Shown: positions 26,539 through 37,011, counted from the first letter of the stretch. The stretch: DNA of 64,000 nucleotides from Rubricella aquisinus (GCF_014199445.1 NZ_JACIJS010000002.1:186001-250000), one strand, 5' to 3'. Notes: a model not told the origin generated them from the sequence alone. Numbers and translations are program-made.

Positions 26539-27033
26539 ATGGCGGGATCGGTAAACAAGGTCATTCTGGTGGGCAATCTGGGCCGGGATCCCGAGGTGCG
26601 CTCCTTCCCCAATGGCGGTAAAGTCTGCAACCTGCGCATCGCCACGTCCGAGACATGGCGCGACAAACAATCGGGAGAGCGGCGCGAGAAAACGGAATGG
26701 CATTCCGTCGCGATCTTTTCCGAGCCGCTGATCCGCGTGGCGGAGCAATATCTGCGCAAAGGCTCGAAAATCTATGTCGAAGGCCAGCTTGAGACCCGCA
26801 AATGGCAGGATCAGAACGGCAATGACCGCTATTCCACCGAAGTGGCCCTGCGCCCCTACCGGTCTGAACTGACCATGCTTGACGGTCGCAACAGCGAAGG
26901 CGGCGGTGGTGGTGGCGGCTATGCTGATCCCTATCAGGGTGGCGGCGGTGGCGGCTCCTCCTCCGGGGGTGGTGCATCCTCGGGTGGCGGATATGGCGGT
27001 GCCGCGGGCCTTGATGACGACATTCCCTTCTAA
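26539..27033 (+). CDS. ssb: Single-stranded DNA-binding protein
   Basis: A 164-residue SSB. The OB-fold covers about 1-110 ([51 protein letters not shown]), followed by a Gly/Ser-rich linker (about 115-155) and the conserved acidic tip DDDIPF that binds partner proteins. The start at 26539 has AAGGGA upstream; an upstream in-frame ATA/GTG is not needed. Three glycosyltransferase-like genes and gyrA follow on the same strand, the first only 3 bases after the ssb stop. Confidence 0.98.
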   Translation: MAGSVNKVILVGNLGRDPEVRSFPNGGKVCNLRIATSETWRDKQSGERREKTEWHSVAIFSEPLIRVAEQYLRKGSKIYVEGQLETRKWQDQNGNDRYSTEVALRPYRSELTMLDGRNSEGGGGGGGYADPYQGGGGGGSSSGGGASSGGGYGGAAGLDDDIPF

Positions 27034-27036
27034 GGT

Positions 27037-27855
27037 ATGAGCCTGCCAACGATCGGGAGCCTGTGGATCGGACCACGCCTGTCCTTTTTGGAGGTGGTGG
27101 TGATCCGGTCCTACCTTGATGCCGGGCATCCGATCGTTCTGTTTACGCTGGGCCCGCTGGAGAATGTGCCGGAGGGTGTGGAGCTGCGCGACGCGCGAGA
27201 GGTTTTCGCGCCGCCTTACACCGACGCGCAATTTGCTGAAAACCACATCTTTACAGCGATTTATTCGGATACCTTCCGGCTGCATATGATCCAGGATCTG
27301 GGCTATATCTGGGCCGATCTTGATGCTTATTGCGTGAAACCTTACGATTTTGAAAGCGGCTATCTGCTGGCCTATCAGAACCCGCGCGGGAGTGTGGCAA
27401 ACGGCATCCTTGGCCTGCCACCGACGAGCGAGGCGCTGCATCTGAGCCTTGCCATGTTGCTTGATCCCGCCCCGGTCCTGCCGTTCAGCCGCCCCGGCAA
27501 ACAGCGGCGCGCGGCGCGCATGAAGCGGCTGGGCCGTCCCTTCGGATTTGAGAATTACAATTGGGGCGCGTCTGGCCCGCGCGTGCTGACCCATTTCCTG
27601 AATGAAACCGGCGAAATCATACACGCCCAACCGCCAAGCGTTTTCATCCCGTTTGAGACGCATCATCATATGATCGTCTTTGATCCTGATGTGCCGCTGG
27701 ACCGGATCGAACGGCCGGAAACATACTCCGTCCACCTGTTCGGGCTGACGCGGGTTGCGGCCCGTGATCAATTCAACGGGGTTTTGCCCGATGGCTGCTA
27801 TCTGGATACGATTTGCAAGCGGCACGGCGTGGACCCAGCCGCCTTTCCGGTATAG
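27037..27855 (+). CDS. Glycosyltransferase-like protein with DXD motif, first of three tandem paralogues
   Basis: A 272-residue protein of the sugar-binding-region glycosyltransferase type (GT32 or capsular-synthesis-like). Features: TIGSLWIGPRLSFLEVVVI at the start, SYLDAGHPIVLF, the conserved YSDTFRLHMIQDLGYIWADL with the DXD-bearing ADLDAYCVKPYDF, and the tail YSVHLFGLTRVA...DQF. The DXD would bind a metal and nucleotide sugar. It starts 3 bases after ssb, so it is read through with ssb. The donor, acceptor and role are unknown. Confidence 0.78.
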   Translation: MSLPTIGSLWIGPRLSFLEVVVIRSYLDAGHPIVLFTLGPLENVPEGVELRDAREVFAPPYTDAQFAENHIFTAIYSDTFRLHMIQDLGYIWADLDAYCVKPYDFESGYLLAYQNPRGSVANGILGLPPTSEALHLSLAMLLDPAPVLPFSRPGKQRRAARMKRLGRPFGFENYNWGASGPRVLTHFLNETGEIIHAQPPSVFIPFETHHHMIVFDPDVPLDRIERPETYSVHLFGLTRVAARDQFNGVLPDGCYLDTICKRHGVDPAAFPV

Positions 27856-27885
27856 AGAATGGCCATTGCCGCAATAAGGAAAGAC

Positions 27886-28710
27886 ATGCCGCCGCCCGCC
27901 CCCTTGCCCACAATCGGCACGTTCTGGACCGGCTCTGACCTGTCATGGTTTGAGCAACTGACGATCCAGTCTTACCTTGATGCTGGGCATCATGTCGTCC
28001 TCTATACCTTTGACGAGATTGGCAATATTCCAGACGGCACCGAAATCCGGGACGCTGCGGATATCGGCACGCCGGTCTTGTGGGACACGTCCACCCGGAA
28101 AGGCCGCGTGTGCTTTTCCGATCTGTTCCGGCTCTACATGATCCGCGAAACCGGGTTTTTGTGGAGCGATCTGGATGCCTATTGCGTCAAGCCGTTCGAC
28201 TGGGACAGCGAATATGTCTTTGGCTATGTGAAACTTGAACAAGTCGTCAATAACGGCATCCTGCGCCTGCCGCAGGCCTCGCTGGAATTGGCCGCCTGTA
28301 TCAGCTTTATCGAAGAGCCGAACCCGATCCCGCCCTGGTTTGGCTTTAAAAAGCGGCGGCAATTGCTTGAATTGCGTCGCCAGAACACGCCGCACACCGT
28401 TGAAAACCTGAAATGGGGCACGAGCGGTCCGGGGATTTTGACCCATGTGCTCAATTATCACGGCACCATCGGACATACGCTGACGGGAAAGGTTCTCTAT
28501 CCCTATTCCACCCGCAAGTTATGGCAGATGATCCTTCAGACCACGCCCTATGATGAAGCGATCCCGGATATGTGCCATTCCGTCCATCTTTACGGCGATA
28601 CCAAGCATCTGTTGAAAACCGACTTTGATGGCCTGCCCCCATCCGGCACCTTCCTTGATCAGCTTTGTCAAAAGCATGGGATCGACCCTGCCGCCGCCCC
28701 GATTGTGTGA
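27886..28710 (+). CDS. Glycosyltransferase-like protein with DXD motif, second of three tandem paralogues
   Basis: A 274-residue paralogue of the genes on each side. It has PLPTIGTFWTGSDLSWFEQL, SYLDAGHHVVLYTF, FSDLFRLYMIRETGFLWSDL with SDLDAYCVKPFDW, and a C-terminal GTFLDQLCQKHGIDPAA. Two starts are possible: an ATG at 27859, three bases after the previous stop, or one at 27886 with AAGGA upstream. I list the second because it aligns with the starts of the paralogues. Function unknown beyond sugar transfer. Confidence 0.75.
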   Translation: MPPPAPLPTIGTFWTGSDLSWFEQLTIQSYLDAGHHVVLYTFDEIGNIPDGTEIRDAADIGTPVLWDTSTRKGRVCFSDLFRLYMIRETGFLWSDLDAYCVKPFDWDSEYVFGYVKLEQVVNNGILRLPQASLELAACISFIEEPNPIPPWFGFKKRRQLLELRRQNTPHTVENLKWGTSGPGILTHVLNYHGTIGHTLTGKVLYPYSTRKLWQMILQTTPYDEAIPDMCHSVHLYGDTKHLLKTDFDGLPPSGTFLDQLCQKHGIDPAAAPIV

Positions 28711-28713
28711 GCC

Positions 28714-29571
28714 ATGACCCTGCCTACCATCGCCTCCCTTTGGATCGGAACCCGCATCACATGGTATGAGGCGGTGTGTATCCAATCCTATCTGGATCAC
28801 GGCCACCGATTTGTTCTGTTTTGCAAACCGGGGACGCAGAATATCCCCGACGGTGTTGAGGTCCGCTCCATCGACGATGAAGGATTGGCCAATCACTGGC
28901 CTTTGCAAACGCGCAAACAGCGGGCCTGCTATTCCGATCATTTCCGCCTGCTGATGATCCGCGACTATGGCTTTGTCTGGAGCGATCTGGATGCGTTTTG
29001 CGTCCGCCCGCTCGATCTGCCGGGGGATCGGATTTATGGCGCGCAGAACCGGCGCTGGAGCATTGCGACGGGTATCCTCAAACTCCCCCCCGACAGTGAG
29101 GCGCTGGCCCGCTGCATCGCCTTCAATGAAGAGGACAACCCGATCCCGCCATGGTTTGACGCAGAGGAGCGCGCGCCGCTGGAGGCGCTGAAGGCTGTGG
29201 GCACGCCCCACCGCATCGACCAACTGGATTGGGCAGTCAGCGGCCCGCTGATCCTGACCCATTTTCTCCAGGAAACCGGGGAGATCAAACACGCCCTGCC
29301 GCTGCGCTTCCTCTATCCTTTCGATACCCGTCGCCTGCGCAAATTCGGGTTTGAGACCGACGATTACCGGCCCAAACTGAACAAGCAGACCTATTCCATC
29401 CACCTCTTCGGCGAAAACCGCCGTTTGTTGATGGAAAAATTCGATGGGCTGCCCCCGAAAGACAGCTTTTTCGACCAGATTTGCCGCCAGCACAACATTC
29501 GGCCCGGAACCATGCCGATCCTGCCCGATGAGACGCCGCTAGCGATTGATGCCGGAGCGGCAAAGGCATAG
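28714..29571 (+). CDS. Glycosyltransferase-like protein with DXD motif, third of three tandem paralogues
   Basis: A 285-residue paralogue: TIASLWIGTRITWYEAVCI at the start, SYLDHGHRFVLF, YSDHFRLLMIRDYGFVWSDL with SDLDAFCVRPLDL, and the tail PKDSFFDQICRQHNIRPG. The DXD is kept (DLDAF). The start is 3 bases after the second gene, a spacing shared by all three. It ends 55 bases before gyrA. The three share length, block order and motifs, so they come from tandem duplication with divergence. Confidence 0.75.
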   Translation: MTLPTIASLWIGTRITWYEAVCIQSYLDHGHRFVLFCKPGTQNIPDGVEVRSIDDEGLANHWPLQTRKQRACYSDHFRLLMIRDYGFVWSDLDAFCVRPLDLPGDRIYGAQNRRWSIATGILKLPPDSEALARCIAFNEEDNPIPPWFDAEERAPLEALKAVGTPHRIDQLDWAVSGPLILTHFLQETGEIKHALPLRFLYPFDTRRLRKFGFETDDYRPKLNKQTYSIHLFGENRRLLMEKFDGLPPKDSFFDQICRQHNIRPGTMPILPDETPLAIDAGAAKA

Positions 29572-29626
29572 ACTGCGGTCAGCGCCAGAGCAGGCACAAA
29601 ATAAGCGATTCATGCGGGGATGATCC

Positions 29627-32341
29627 TTGACCGAAGAGAACGACACGCCACCCGAGCGCCCGATATTTGACGGCCCCTCGATCACCATCGAAGAGGAGAT
29701 GAAACGCTCCTTCCTCGATTACTCGATGAGCGTCATCATTTCGCGTGCGATCCCGGATATTCGCGACGGGTTGAAGCCGGTCCACCGGCGCATCCTCTAT
29801 GCGATGCATGAAACGAACAACAGCCACGACAAGGCGTTCCGCAAATCCGCCCGGCCCGTGGGCGACGTGATGGGGAAATACCACCCCCATGGCGACAGCG
29901 CGATCTATGACGCGCTGGTGCGGATGGCGCAGGATTTTTCCATGCGCCTGCCTTTGTTGATCGGTCAGGGCAATTTCGGCTCGATGGACGGGGATAACCC
30001 GGCGGCAATGCGCTACACCGAAGTGAAAATGGCCGAAAGTGCTGCTTTCCTCCTGGGGGATATCGAAAAAGACACGGTCGATTTCCAACCCAACTATGAT
30101 GGTAAGGATAATGAGCCGGTCGTGCTCCCTGCCCGTTTCCCGAACCTGCTGGTCAATGGCACGGGCGGGATCGCTGTGGGGATGGCAACGAATATTCCGC
30201 CCCATAACCTTGGCGAAGTGCTGGATGCCTGTGAGGCGCTGATCGACAATCCCGACCTTGATAGCGCGCAACTCATCCAATACGTCCCCGCGCCCGATTT
30301 CCCCACCGGGGGGATCATTCTGGGCCGGACAGGCGCCTACAAGGCCTATACCGAGGGGCGCGGTTCCGTCATCATCCGCGCCAAGACGAAGGTGGAGGAG
30401 ATCCGAAAGGATCGCTACGCCATCGTGGTCGAGGAAATCCCCTATCAGGTCAACAAATCCACCCTGATCGAGAAAATCGCGGAACTTGCCCGCGATAAAA
30501 AGGTCGAAGGCATCGCCCATGTGCAGGACGAGTCTGACCGGTTCGGCGTGCGCGTGGTGATCGAATTGAAGCGGGACGCAACGGCGGAGGTCGTGCTCAA
30601 CCAATTGTTCCGCTTCACCCCGTTGCAAACCTCGTTCGGCTGCAACATGCTGGCGCTGAATGGGGGCCGGCCAGAGCAGTTGACCCTGCGCGCCTTTATC
30701 GACGCTTTCGTGAAATTCCGCGAAGAGGTCGTCGCACGGCGCACCGCATTCGAATTGAACAAGGCGCGGGAAAGAGCACATGTTCTCAGCGGCTTGGCCG
30801 TAGCTGTTGAGAACGTAGACGAGGTCGTGGCGACGATCCGCTCCTCCCCCGATGCGCCAACCGCGCGCGGACGCCTGATGGAGCGGCGCTGGCCCGCCGC
30901 CGCGATTGCCGATTATATCCGGCTTGTCGATGACCCGTCCCACACCATGAACGAGGACGGCACCTACAATATGTCAGACACGCAGGCGCGTGCGATCCTT
31001 GATCTGCGGCTGCAACGCCTGACAGCGCTTGGCGTCAAGGAAATCACTGATGAGCTGGAAACGCTCGCCGGGAAAATTGTCGATTACCTCGATATCCTGC
31101 GCTCCCGTGAGCGGATCATGACGATCATCAAGGATGAAATCGCCGAGGTCCGCGCGAAATTCGCCACCCCCCGCAAGACGGAGATCGTCGAATTCGCGGG
31201 CGATATGGAAGATGAGGACCTCATCGAGCGGGAAGATATGGTCGTCACCATCACCAATGGCGGCTATATCAAACGGACCCCGCTGGAAGACTTCCGTGCG
31301 CAAAAGCGCGGCGGTAAAGGGCTTGGCGGAATGAACATGAAGGACGAGGATTTCGTCACCACGCTGTTTGTCGCCAACACCCACACGCCGCTCCTGTTCT
31401 TCACCACCGATGGTATGGTCTATAAGCTCAAGACGTGGCGATTGCCGCAGGGCGGGCGCAATGCGCGGGGCAAGGCGCTGGTGAATATCCTGCCTATTCA
31501 GCAGGGTACGGGCATTGCCGCCACCATGGCCGTGGACCGGGATGAGGAGGAATGGGACGATCTGCAGATCGTGTTCGCCACCTCCGCAGGCACCGTGCGG
31601 CGCAACAAGCTGAGCGATTTCACCAATGTCATGCGCAACGGCAAAATCGCGATGCGGTTCGAGGGGGAGCATGAAAACACGACCCTGATCAACGCGCGCA
31701 TCGCTTCCAATGATGATGATGTGATGCTGGTGACCCAATCGGGCCGTGCGATCCGCTTTCCTGCCACGGATGTGCGGGTGTTCAACTCGCGCGCCTCTGT
31801 CGGGGTGCGGGGCGTGTTGCTGAAGGGCGACGATCGCGTCGTCTCGATGTCCGTGATCCGCCATTTCGAGGCGAGCCCGGATGAGCGCGCCGCCTACCTC
31901 AAAATGCGCCGCGCCGTGGCGGGTGACACAGAGGTGCCGGAGGATGATGAAGGCCTGACCGGTGACATCAGCCAGGACCGCTATGTGGAGATGTCCGCGT
32001 CCGAAGATCTGATCCTCACAATCACCGAAGGCGGCGCGGGCAAGCTGTCTTCCAGCCACGACTACCCTGTGCGCGGGCGCGGGGGCCAGGGTGTTCAGGC
32101 GATGGACAAGGCGATGCGCGGCGGCCCGCTTGTGGCCTCCTTCCCGGTCGATATGGACGATCAGATCATGCTGGCCACGGATAAGGGTCAGTCGATCCGG
32201 GTGCCCGTGGGTGGCATTTCCTTCCGGTCCCGTGGGGCTGGTGGTGTGCGCGTGTTCAACACCGCGAAGGGCGAAAAGGTCGTCTCTGTCGCGCGCATCG
32301 CTGATCAAAGCGACGAAGACGAGGGCACCGCAGAGGAATGA
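29627..32341 (+). CDS. gyrA: DNA gyrase subunit A (TTG start)
   Basis: A 904-residue GyrA, the DNA cutting and rejoining subunit of gyrase. The active-site Tyr is Y130 in AAMRYTEVK, and the quinolone region keeps Ser91 and Asp95 ([12 protein letters not shown]), the sensitive type. The C-terminal beta-pinwheel includes the GyrA box variant [10 protein letters not shown] near 560. Only a TTG at 29627 (GGGGA eight bases upstream) gives the usual N-terminus; upstream in frame is a TGA, and the next in-frame ATG is 25 codons in and would cut the conserved helix. The methyltransferase gene follows with a 4-base overlap. Confidence 0.97.
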   Translation: MTEENDTPPERPIFDGPSITIEEEMKRSFLDYSMSVIISRAIPDIRDGLKPVHRRILYAMHETNNSHDKAFRKSARPVGDVMGKYHPHGDSAIYDALVRMAQDFSMRLPLLIGQGNFGSMDGDNPAAMRYTEVKMAESAAFLLGDIEKDTVDFQPNYDGKDNEPVVLPARFPNLLVNGTGGIAVGMATNIPPHNLGEVLDACEALIDNPDLDSAQLIQYVPAPDFPTGGIILGRTGAYKAYTEGRGSVIIRAKTKVEEIRKDRYAIVVEEIPYQVNKSTLIEKIAELARDKKVEGIAHVQDESDRFGVRVVIELKRDATAEVVLNQLFRFTPLQTSFGCNMLALNGGRPEQLTLRAFIDAFVKFREEVVARRTAFELNKARERAHVLSGLAVAVENVDEVVATIRSSPDAPTARGRLMERRWPAAAIADYIRLVDDPSHTMNEDGTYNMSDTQARAILDLRLQRLTALGVKEITDELETLAGKIVDYLDILRSRERIMTIIKDEIAEVRAKFATPRKTEIVEFAGDMEDEDLIEREDMVVTITNGGYIKRTPLEDFRAQKRGGKGLGGMNMKDEDFVTTLFVANTHTPLLFFTTDGMVYKLKTWRLPQGGRNARGKALVNILPIQQGTGIAATMAVDRDEEEWDDLQIVFATSAGTVRRNKLSDFTNVMRNGKIAMRFEGEHENTTLINARIASNDDDVMLVTQSGRAIRFPATDVRVFNSRASVGVRGVLLKGDDRVVSMSVIRHFEASPDERAAYLKMRRAVAGDTEVPEDDEGLTGDISQDRYVEMSASEDLILTITEGGAGKLSSSHDYPVRGRGGQGVQAMDKAMRGGPLVASFPVDMDDQIMLATDKGQSIRVPVGGISFRSRGAGGVRVFNTAKGEKVVSVARIADQSDEDEGTAEE

Positions 32342-32997
32342 CCAGCCCCCAACCGACCCCAGAGGAGGTGTTTACCGATATCTATCGGAACCACCGCTGG
32401 GGCCGGTGGGTAAAGGGGGAGCGCCTGTATTTTTCGGGCGCCGGGTCGTACCTGCCTGAAATCGTTGATCCTTTCGTGGAAACCATCCGGCGGTTTACTG
32501 CGACGCAAGAAAAGCCCCTCAGCATCACCGATATCGGCTGCGGGGATTTTCAGGTGGGCCAGCGGATACGTCCGCTCTTTGGCCGCTATACGGCCTGCGA
32601 CGTGGTGCCTGATCTGATCCGCGACAACCGCCCCCGTTATCGCGACCTAGAGGTGATTTTTCGCCATCTGGATATCACCTGTAGCCCCGCGCCGATTGCG
32701 GATGTGATCCTGGTCCGGCAGGTGTTTCAGCATTTGTCGAACGCGCATATCGCGCAGGCGCTCGCCAATATCACCGGGCGCTGCACGCATTTGATCGTCG
32801 CGGATATCCGGCCCAAGGGCAAAGACTGGCCCGTGAACCGTGACATGCCGACCCAGACCTATACGCGTATGACCGATAACAGCGGCCTTGTCTTGACAGA
32901 GCCGCCATTTTGCCTGCGCCCGGTCGGACACACCACCCTGTCGCGCATCCCCTGTGACACGGGATGGCTGGAGACGATCCATTACCGATTGCGCTGA
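32338..32997 (+). CDS. Class I SAM-dependent methyltransferase
   Basis: A 219-residue methyltransferase. The SAM motif I is [15 protein letters not shown] (about 61-75), motif II-like HLDIT near 110, and motif [18 protein letters not shown] near 125. C-terminal half contains [14 protein letters not shown] and a [12 protein letters not shown] segment that may bind substrate. It overlaps gyrA by 4 bases (ATGA), so it is translated with it. Substrate unknown. Confidence 0.82.
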   Translation: MTSPQPTPEEVFTDIYRNHRWGRWVKGERLYFSGAGSYLPEIVDPFVETIRRFTATQEKPLSITDIGCGDFQVGQRIRPLFGRYTACDVVPDLIRDNRPRYRDLEVIFRHLDITCSPAPIADVILVRQVFQHLSNAHIAQALANITGRCTHLIVADIRPKGKDWPVNRDMPTQTYTRMTDNSGLVLTEPPFCLRPVGHTTLSRIPCDTGWLETIHYRLR

Positions 32998-33036
32998 TGC
33001 TTTTCTTTGGCGCGCGTATGGCCTATCTCACGCGCT

Positions 33037-34419
33037 ATGACACAGATTGAACCCATCCATATCATCGGCGGCGGCATGGCCGGATGCGAGGCTGCATGGC
33101 AGGCCGCAAATCTAGGCGTGCCGGTCGTGCTCCATGAAATGCGGCCCAAGGTCGAAACCTTCGCCCATCAGACGGACGGATTGGCAGAGTTGGTTTGTTC
33201 TAACTCTTTCCGCTCCGACGATGATGAGAGCAATGCCGTGGGCCTGTTGCATTGGGAAATGCGGCAGGCCGGCGGCCTGATCATGTCCATGGGGGATCGG
33301 CATTCGGTGCCTGCGGGTGGTGCGCTGGCGGTGGACCGCGACGCGTTCTCCGCCGATGTGACGGCGGCGATTGAGGCGCATCCGCTGATTACCATCAACC
33401 GTGATGAAATCGCGGGCCTGCCGCCAGAGGATTGGTCGAGCGTGATCATCGCGACCGGCCCGCTGACCTCCCCCGCGTTGGCCAATGCGCTGTTGGACTT
33501 GACGGGTGAGGAAAGCCTCGCCTTCTTCGATGCGATTGCCCCCATCGTCTATGCCGAGAGTGTGGACCTGTCGAAAGCGTGGTTCCAATCGCGCTATGAC
33601 AAGGGCGACACGCAGGAGGAACGGGAAGCCTATCTCAACTGCCCGATGGATGAGGCGACCTATAACGCCTTCCTCGATGCGCTGCTCGCCGCTGACAAGA
33701 CCGAATTCAAAGAGGGCGAAACCGCTGGCTATTTTGAGGCCTGCCTTCCCATTGAGGTGATGGTGGAGCGGGGCCGCGAAACCCTGCGCTGGGGCCCGAT
33801 GAAGCCCGTGGGCTTGACCAATCCGCATCAGCCGGACGTCAAACCCCATGCGGTCGTGCAATTGCGCAAGGAAAACAAGATCGGCACGCTCTACAACATC
33901 GTCGGTTTCCAGACGAAGATGAAATACGGCGCGCAGGCCGAGGTTTTGCGCATGATCCCGGGGTTGGAGAACGCGGAATTCGCGCGATTGGGCGGTATTC
34001 ATCGCAACACATTCCTCAATTCCCCACGCCTTCTGGATGAGCGGATGCGGCTCAAGGCCCGGCCATCCCTGCGCTTTGCAGGGCAGGTGACGGGGGTTGA
34101 GGGCTATGTCGAAAGCGCCTCCATGGGTCTGCTTGCAGGGCGGCTCGCGGCCTATGAGCGGCTGGGAGTGGACGCCCCCCTGCCCGGCCCGACGACCGCA
34201 ATTGGCGCGCTTCTCAATCACATCACCGGTGGGGCCAATGCTGAGACATTCCAGCCGATGAACGTCAATTTCGGCCTGTTTCCCGAATTGACTGCCGATG
34301 TGCGCCGGGGCCGCCGGGGCAAGGCGGAGCGTAAACGCGCCTATACCGACCGTGCAAAGGCTGACTGGCAAAGCTGGCTCACGTCACTCCCCCTTGGACA
34401 AAGGCCCGCTGCCGAGTAA
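33037..34419 (+). CDS. trmFO: Methylenetetrahydrofolate-tRNA-(uracil-5-)-methyltransferase
   Basis: A 460-residue FAD enzyme that makes 5-methyluridine at tRNA position 54 using methylenetetrahydrofolate. The FAD start [21 protein letters not shown] is present, and [32 protein letters not shown] and [20 protein letters not shown] follow, matching TrmFO rather than GidA. I chose the ATG at 33037 ([13 protein letters not shown]). The ribosome site is weak. Two methyltransferase genes flank it. Confidence 0.95.
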   Translation: MTQIEPIHIIGGGMAGCEAAWQAANLGVPVVLHEMRPKVETFAHQTDGLAELVCSNSFRSDDDESNAVGLLHWEMRQAGGLIMSMGDRHSVPAGGALAVDRDAFSADVTAAIEAHPLITINRDEIAGLPPEDWSSVIIATGPLTSPALANALLDLTGEESLAFFDAIAPIVYAESVDLSKAWFQSRYDKGDTQEEREAYLNCPMDEATYNAFLDALLAADKTEFKEGETAGYFEACLPIEVMVERGRETLRWGPMKPVGLTNPHQPDVKPHAVVQLRKENKIGTLYNIVGFQTKMKYGAQAEVLRMIPGLENAEFARLGGIHRNTFLNSPRLLDERMRLKARPSLRFAGQVTGVEGYVESASMGLLAGRLAAYERLGVDAPLPGPTTAIGALLNHITGGANAETFQPMNVNFGLFPELTADVRRGRRGKAERKRAYTDRAKADWQSWLTSLPLGQRPAAE

Positions 34420-34441
34420 CCTGCCCATGGGGAGGCAGGAC

Positions 34442-35056
34442 ATGGCAGACAGGTTTCTGGACAAGGTTTACACGCTCGGCGCCGATACACCGACTGAGGT
34501 GCTCTATAGAGAATGGGCCGCGACCTATGACGCGGAGGTGACGGAAGCCGGCTATGCCACGCCGGGTCGCGCGGCGGAGGCACTTGCCTCCGTCGTCGAT
34601 GATAAGGCAGCACCTATCCTCGATATGGGCTGCGGGACGGGGCTGTCGGGCATCGCGCTCCGCTCCGCCGGGTTTGAGGTGATCGACGGTGTGGATCTCA
34701 CGCAAGAGATGCTCGATCAGGCGGGGCGTCTGACCCTTTATCGTGAGTTGCGACAAACGGATGTGAGCGATCCATTGCCCTTCGCATCCGGCACCCATGC
34801 CCATGTCGCCGCAATCGGGCTGTTCAGCCCGTCCCATGCGCCCGCGGGCACGGTTGATCTGGTGCTGCGCTATCTTTCGCGCGGGGGATGTTTCGTGTTC
34901 TCCCTGAACGATCACGCGCTGGCCGATCCGACCTATGAGGGCGTGATCCGCAACTGGGTGGATTGCGGGGCCGCGCGTGTCCTGTTCAAGGAGTATGGCG
35001 ATCACCTGCCCAGCGAGGACATAAAATCGGTGGTATATGTCCTCCAAAAGAGTTGA
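34442..35056 (+). CDS. Class I SAM-dependent methyltransferase
   Basis: A 204-residue methyltransferase of the WBSCR27-like type. Visible: YREWAATYDAEVTEAGY near the start, motif I ILDMGCGTGLSGIALRSAGF (about 61-80) and DGVDLTQEMLDQA with the acidic motif II. It ends VYVLQKS. GGAGG is six bases before the ATG at 34442. It overlaps the start of gluQ by 20 bases. Substrate unknown; small metabolites or lipids are the usual guesses. Confidence 0.82.
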   Translation: MADRFLDKVYTLGADTPTEVLYREWAATYDAEVTEAGYATPGRAAEALASVVDDKAAPILDMGCGTGLSGIALRSAGFEVIDGVDLTQEMLDQAGRLTLYRELRQTDVSDPLPFASGTHAHVAAIGLFSPSHAPAGTVDLVLRYLSRGGCFVFSLNDHALADPTYEGVIRNWVDCGAARVLFKEYGDHLPSEDIKSVVYVLQKS

Positions 35057-35876
35057 ACGGTTCGCCCCCTCCCCGACCGGGCTTTTGCATTTGGGGCATG
35101 GGTTTTCCGCGCTCACGGCGGCGGACGGCGCGGATCGCTTCCTGCTCAGGATCGAAGATATAGACCGCGCCCGGTGCCGGCCCGCCTATGTGACGGCCCT
35201 TTTTGAGGACCTCGCGTGGTTGGGCCTGACATGGGAAACGCCTGTCCTGCGCCAATCAGAACGGCGCGCGGCCTATGATGCTGCCGTCGCGCGATTGACG
35301 GAACTCGGCCTGACCTATCCCTGCACCTGTACGCGGGGCGATATCAAGGCAGCCTTATCCGCCCCGCAAGAGGGCGCGCCACTGCACGGGCCTGATGGGT
35401 TGATCTATCCCGGCACCTGCCGACATGCGGGGCGGGATGCCGAAGGAGCCGCGATCCGGCTCGATATGGCCCGCGCGGTGGCGATCACCGGGCCGCTCCA
35501 ATTTAAGGAATTGGACAATCCGGATGGCCCAAATGGTACGGTCACGGTGACCCCCGATCACATGATCCGCGAGATTGGCGATATCGTTCTGGCGCGGCGG
35601 GATATTGGCACGAGCTATCATATCGCCGTCACCGTGGATGATGCGGAACAGGGGATCACGCATGTCACGCGCGGGCAGGATCTGTTCACGGCGACACCGA
35701 TCCACCGGCTGTTGCAGGTGCTGCTGGGCCTGCCCGAGCCGATCTACCGCCACCACCGCCTGATCCGCGATGATCAGGGCAAACGCTTGGCCAAGCGGGA
35801 CGATGCCCGCGCACTGCGCGCCTATCGGGAGGCAGGCATGACCCCTGCGGCGGTCATTCGGTTAATGGCGCCATAA
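35037..35876 (+). CDS. gluQ: Glutamyl-Q tRNA(Asp) synthetase
   Basis: A 279-residue protein that joins glutamate to queuosine in tRNA-Asp. It has the catalytic half of a glutamyl-tRNA synthetase only: [15 protein letters not shown] with the HIGH motif, the zinc site CTCTRGD...YPGTC, and KRLAKRDDA as the KMSKS-type loop. It lacks the anticodon-binding domain of GltX, which separates it. The start overlaps the methyltransferase gene, and its end overlaps convergent hisI by 23 bases. Confidence 0.93.
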   Translation: MSSKRVERFAPSPTGLLHLGHGFSALTAADGADRFLLRIEDIDRARCRPAYVTALFEDLAWLGLTWETPVLRQSERRAAYDAAVARLTELGLTYPCTCTRGDIKAALSAPQEGAPLHGPDGLIYPGTCRHAGRDAEGAAIRLDMARAVAITGPLQFKELDNPDGPNGTVTVTPDHMIREIGDIVLARRDIGTSYHIAVTVDDAEQGITHVTRGQDLFTATPIHRLLQVLLGLPEPIYRHHRLIRDDQGKRLAKRDDARALRAYREAGMTPAAVIRLMAP

Positions 35877-36222
35877 GCTCGACCACCTCCCCATCGCGCA
35901 CCGCACGATAGAAACAGCTTCGCCGGTTGGTGTGACAGGCCGGGCCTGTCTGCGTGACCATCAGAAGCAGGCAATCCGCATCACAATCATAGCGTAACTC
36001 GTGCAATCGCTGCACATGACCTGAGCTTTCGCCCTTGCGCCAGAACGCCGCGCGGGAGCGGGACCAATAGGTTACCTGCCCCGTCTCAAGCGTTTCTGCG
36101 ATGCTTTGCGCGTTCATCCACGCCATCATCAGCACCTCCCCCGTCGCATGATCCTGTGCGATCGCGGGGATTAGCCCGGCCTCGTTGAAACGGAGTGTTG
36201 CCGGATCAAATGTCTCACCCAC
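35854..36222 (-). CDS. hisI: Phosphoribosyl-AMP cyclohydrolase
   Basis: A 122-residue enzyme for the third step of histidine synthesis (opens the purine ring of PR-AMP). Metal site motifs are [17 protein letters not shown] and [27 protein letters not shown], the family's His, Cys and Asp set. Full length for the standalone HisI form (no HisE fusion). It is convergent with gluQ and divergent from the NifU-like gene. Confidence 0.95.
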   Translation of the reverse strand: MGETFDPATLRFNEAGLIPAIAQDHATGEVLMMAWMNAQSIAETLETGQVTYWSRSRAAFWRKGESSGHVQRLHELRYDCDADCLLLMVTQTGPACHTNRRSCFYRAVRDGEVVELMAPLTE

Positions 36223-36299
36223 GGGATGCTCCCCTTTTCAGCGCTGGAATTTGCCCTTACCTATAGCGGTAATTGCGGGCCGCCAAGGGGACATCGGCT

Positions 36300-36764
36300 A
36301 TGAGCACGGATCAGGACCTGATGAAACTCTATTCGCAGCGCATTCTGGCGCTGGCGGCGGACATTCCGCATCTGGATCGGCTGACGGATGCGGACGCGAC
36401 GGTGATGAAACGCTCGCCGCTATGTGGGTCCACGGTGACCGTGGATGTGTCGGTGGATGAGGACGGCCGGATCAGCGATTTCGGGCAAGAGGTGAAGGCC
36501 TGCGCGCTTGGCCAAGCATCCGCGGCGGTGTTTGCGGCGCAGGCTGTGGGCCGGAGCCTTGAGGAAGTGCGCGCGGCACGCGACGCGCTCCGCGCCATGC
36601 TGAAGTCCGACGGCCCGGTGCCAGCAGCGCCGTTCGATGGCTATGAAAGCCTGCTGCCCGCGCGGGACTACCGCAATCGCCATGCCTCCATCCTGCTGGT
36701 GCCCGATGCGACCGTCGCCGCACTTGAGGACATCGCGGACAAAAAAATCGCCGCAACCCAGTAA
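36300..36764 (+). CDS. NifU/SufU-like scaffold protein, degenerate
   Basis: A 154-residue protein with the NifU N-domain fold: LMKLYSQRILALAADIPHLDRL, KRSPLCGSTVTVDV, VKACALGQASAAVFAAQ. Classical NifU/SufU has Cys, Asp (CGD), Cys and a third Cys. Here Cys42 and Cys68 remain, the Asp of CGD is Ser44, and the third Cys is missing: the matching region reads YRNRHASILL. It therefore probably does not hold a cluster or zinc in the usual way. It starts with AAGGGG upstream. It may act as a modified scaffold or a sulfur carrier in the absence of sufE or sufU near the suf operon. Confidence 0.8.
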   Translation: MSTDQDLMKLYSQRILALAADIPHLDRLTDADATVMKRSPLCGSTVTVDVSVDEDGRISDFGQEVKACALGQASAAVFAAQAVGRSLEEVRAARDALRAMLKSDGPVPAAPFDGYESLLPARDYRNRHASILLVPDATVAALEDIADKKIAATQ

Positions 36765-36888
36765 GGGCGCGGCGAGAAGTGGCAATCGGGTGGAGGGGCC
36801 AATCCAACAGCGAGGCAAGCTGAGGATCACGAATTTCACCGGGACAAGATGAAGTGCCGTCCCACCAGACCGCAGGCAGTTGGAATTT

Positions 36889-37011
36889 CTACATCAGACC
36901 GGGGGCCATAAGCGCCAAACCGATCATCGCGGTCACGGCACACACACCCAACACATCAGCGATGGTTTCGCGGGCATCATTGGTCAGGCTGGTGCGGATC
37001 ATGCGGATCAT
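36889..37011 (-). CDS. LexA-linked 40-residue membrane protein
   Basis: An ATG-started gene of 40 codons ending in TAG, not overlapping any other coding region. It has a short charged, basic N-terminus (MIRMIRTSLTNDARETIAD) and one hydrophobic helix of about 19 residues (LGVCAVTAMIGLALMAPGLM region), so it should be a single-pass inner membrane peptide. GGGAG lies nine bases upstream. A perfect LexA box lies 34-48 bases upstream of the start. Small SOS-induced membrane peptides that block cell division are known in other alphaproteobacteria (Caulobacter SidA), but sequence similarity is not established. It follows recG on the same strand with its own control region. Confidence 0.65.
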   Translation of the reverse strand: MIRMIRTSLTNDARETIADVLGVCAVTAMIGLALMAPGLM

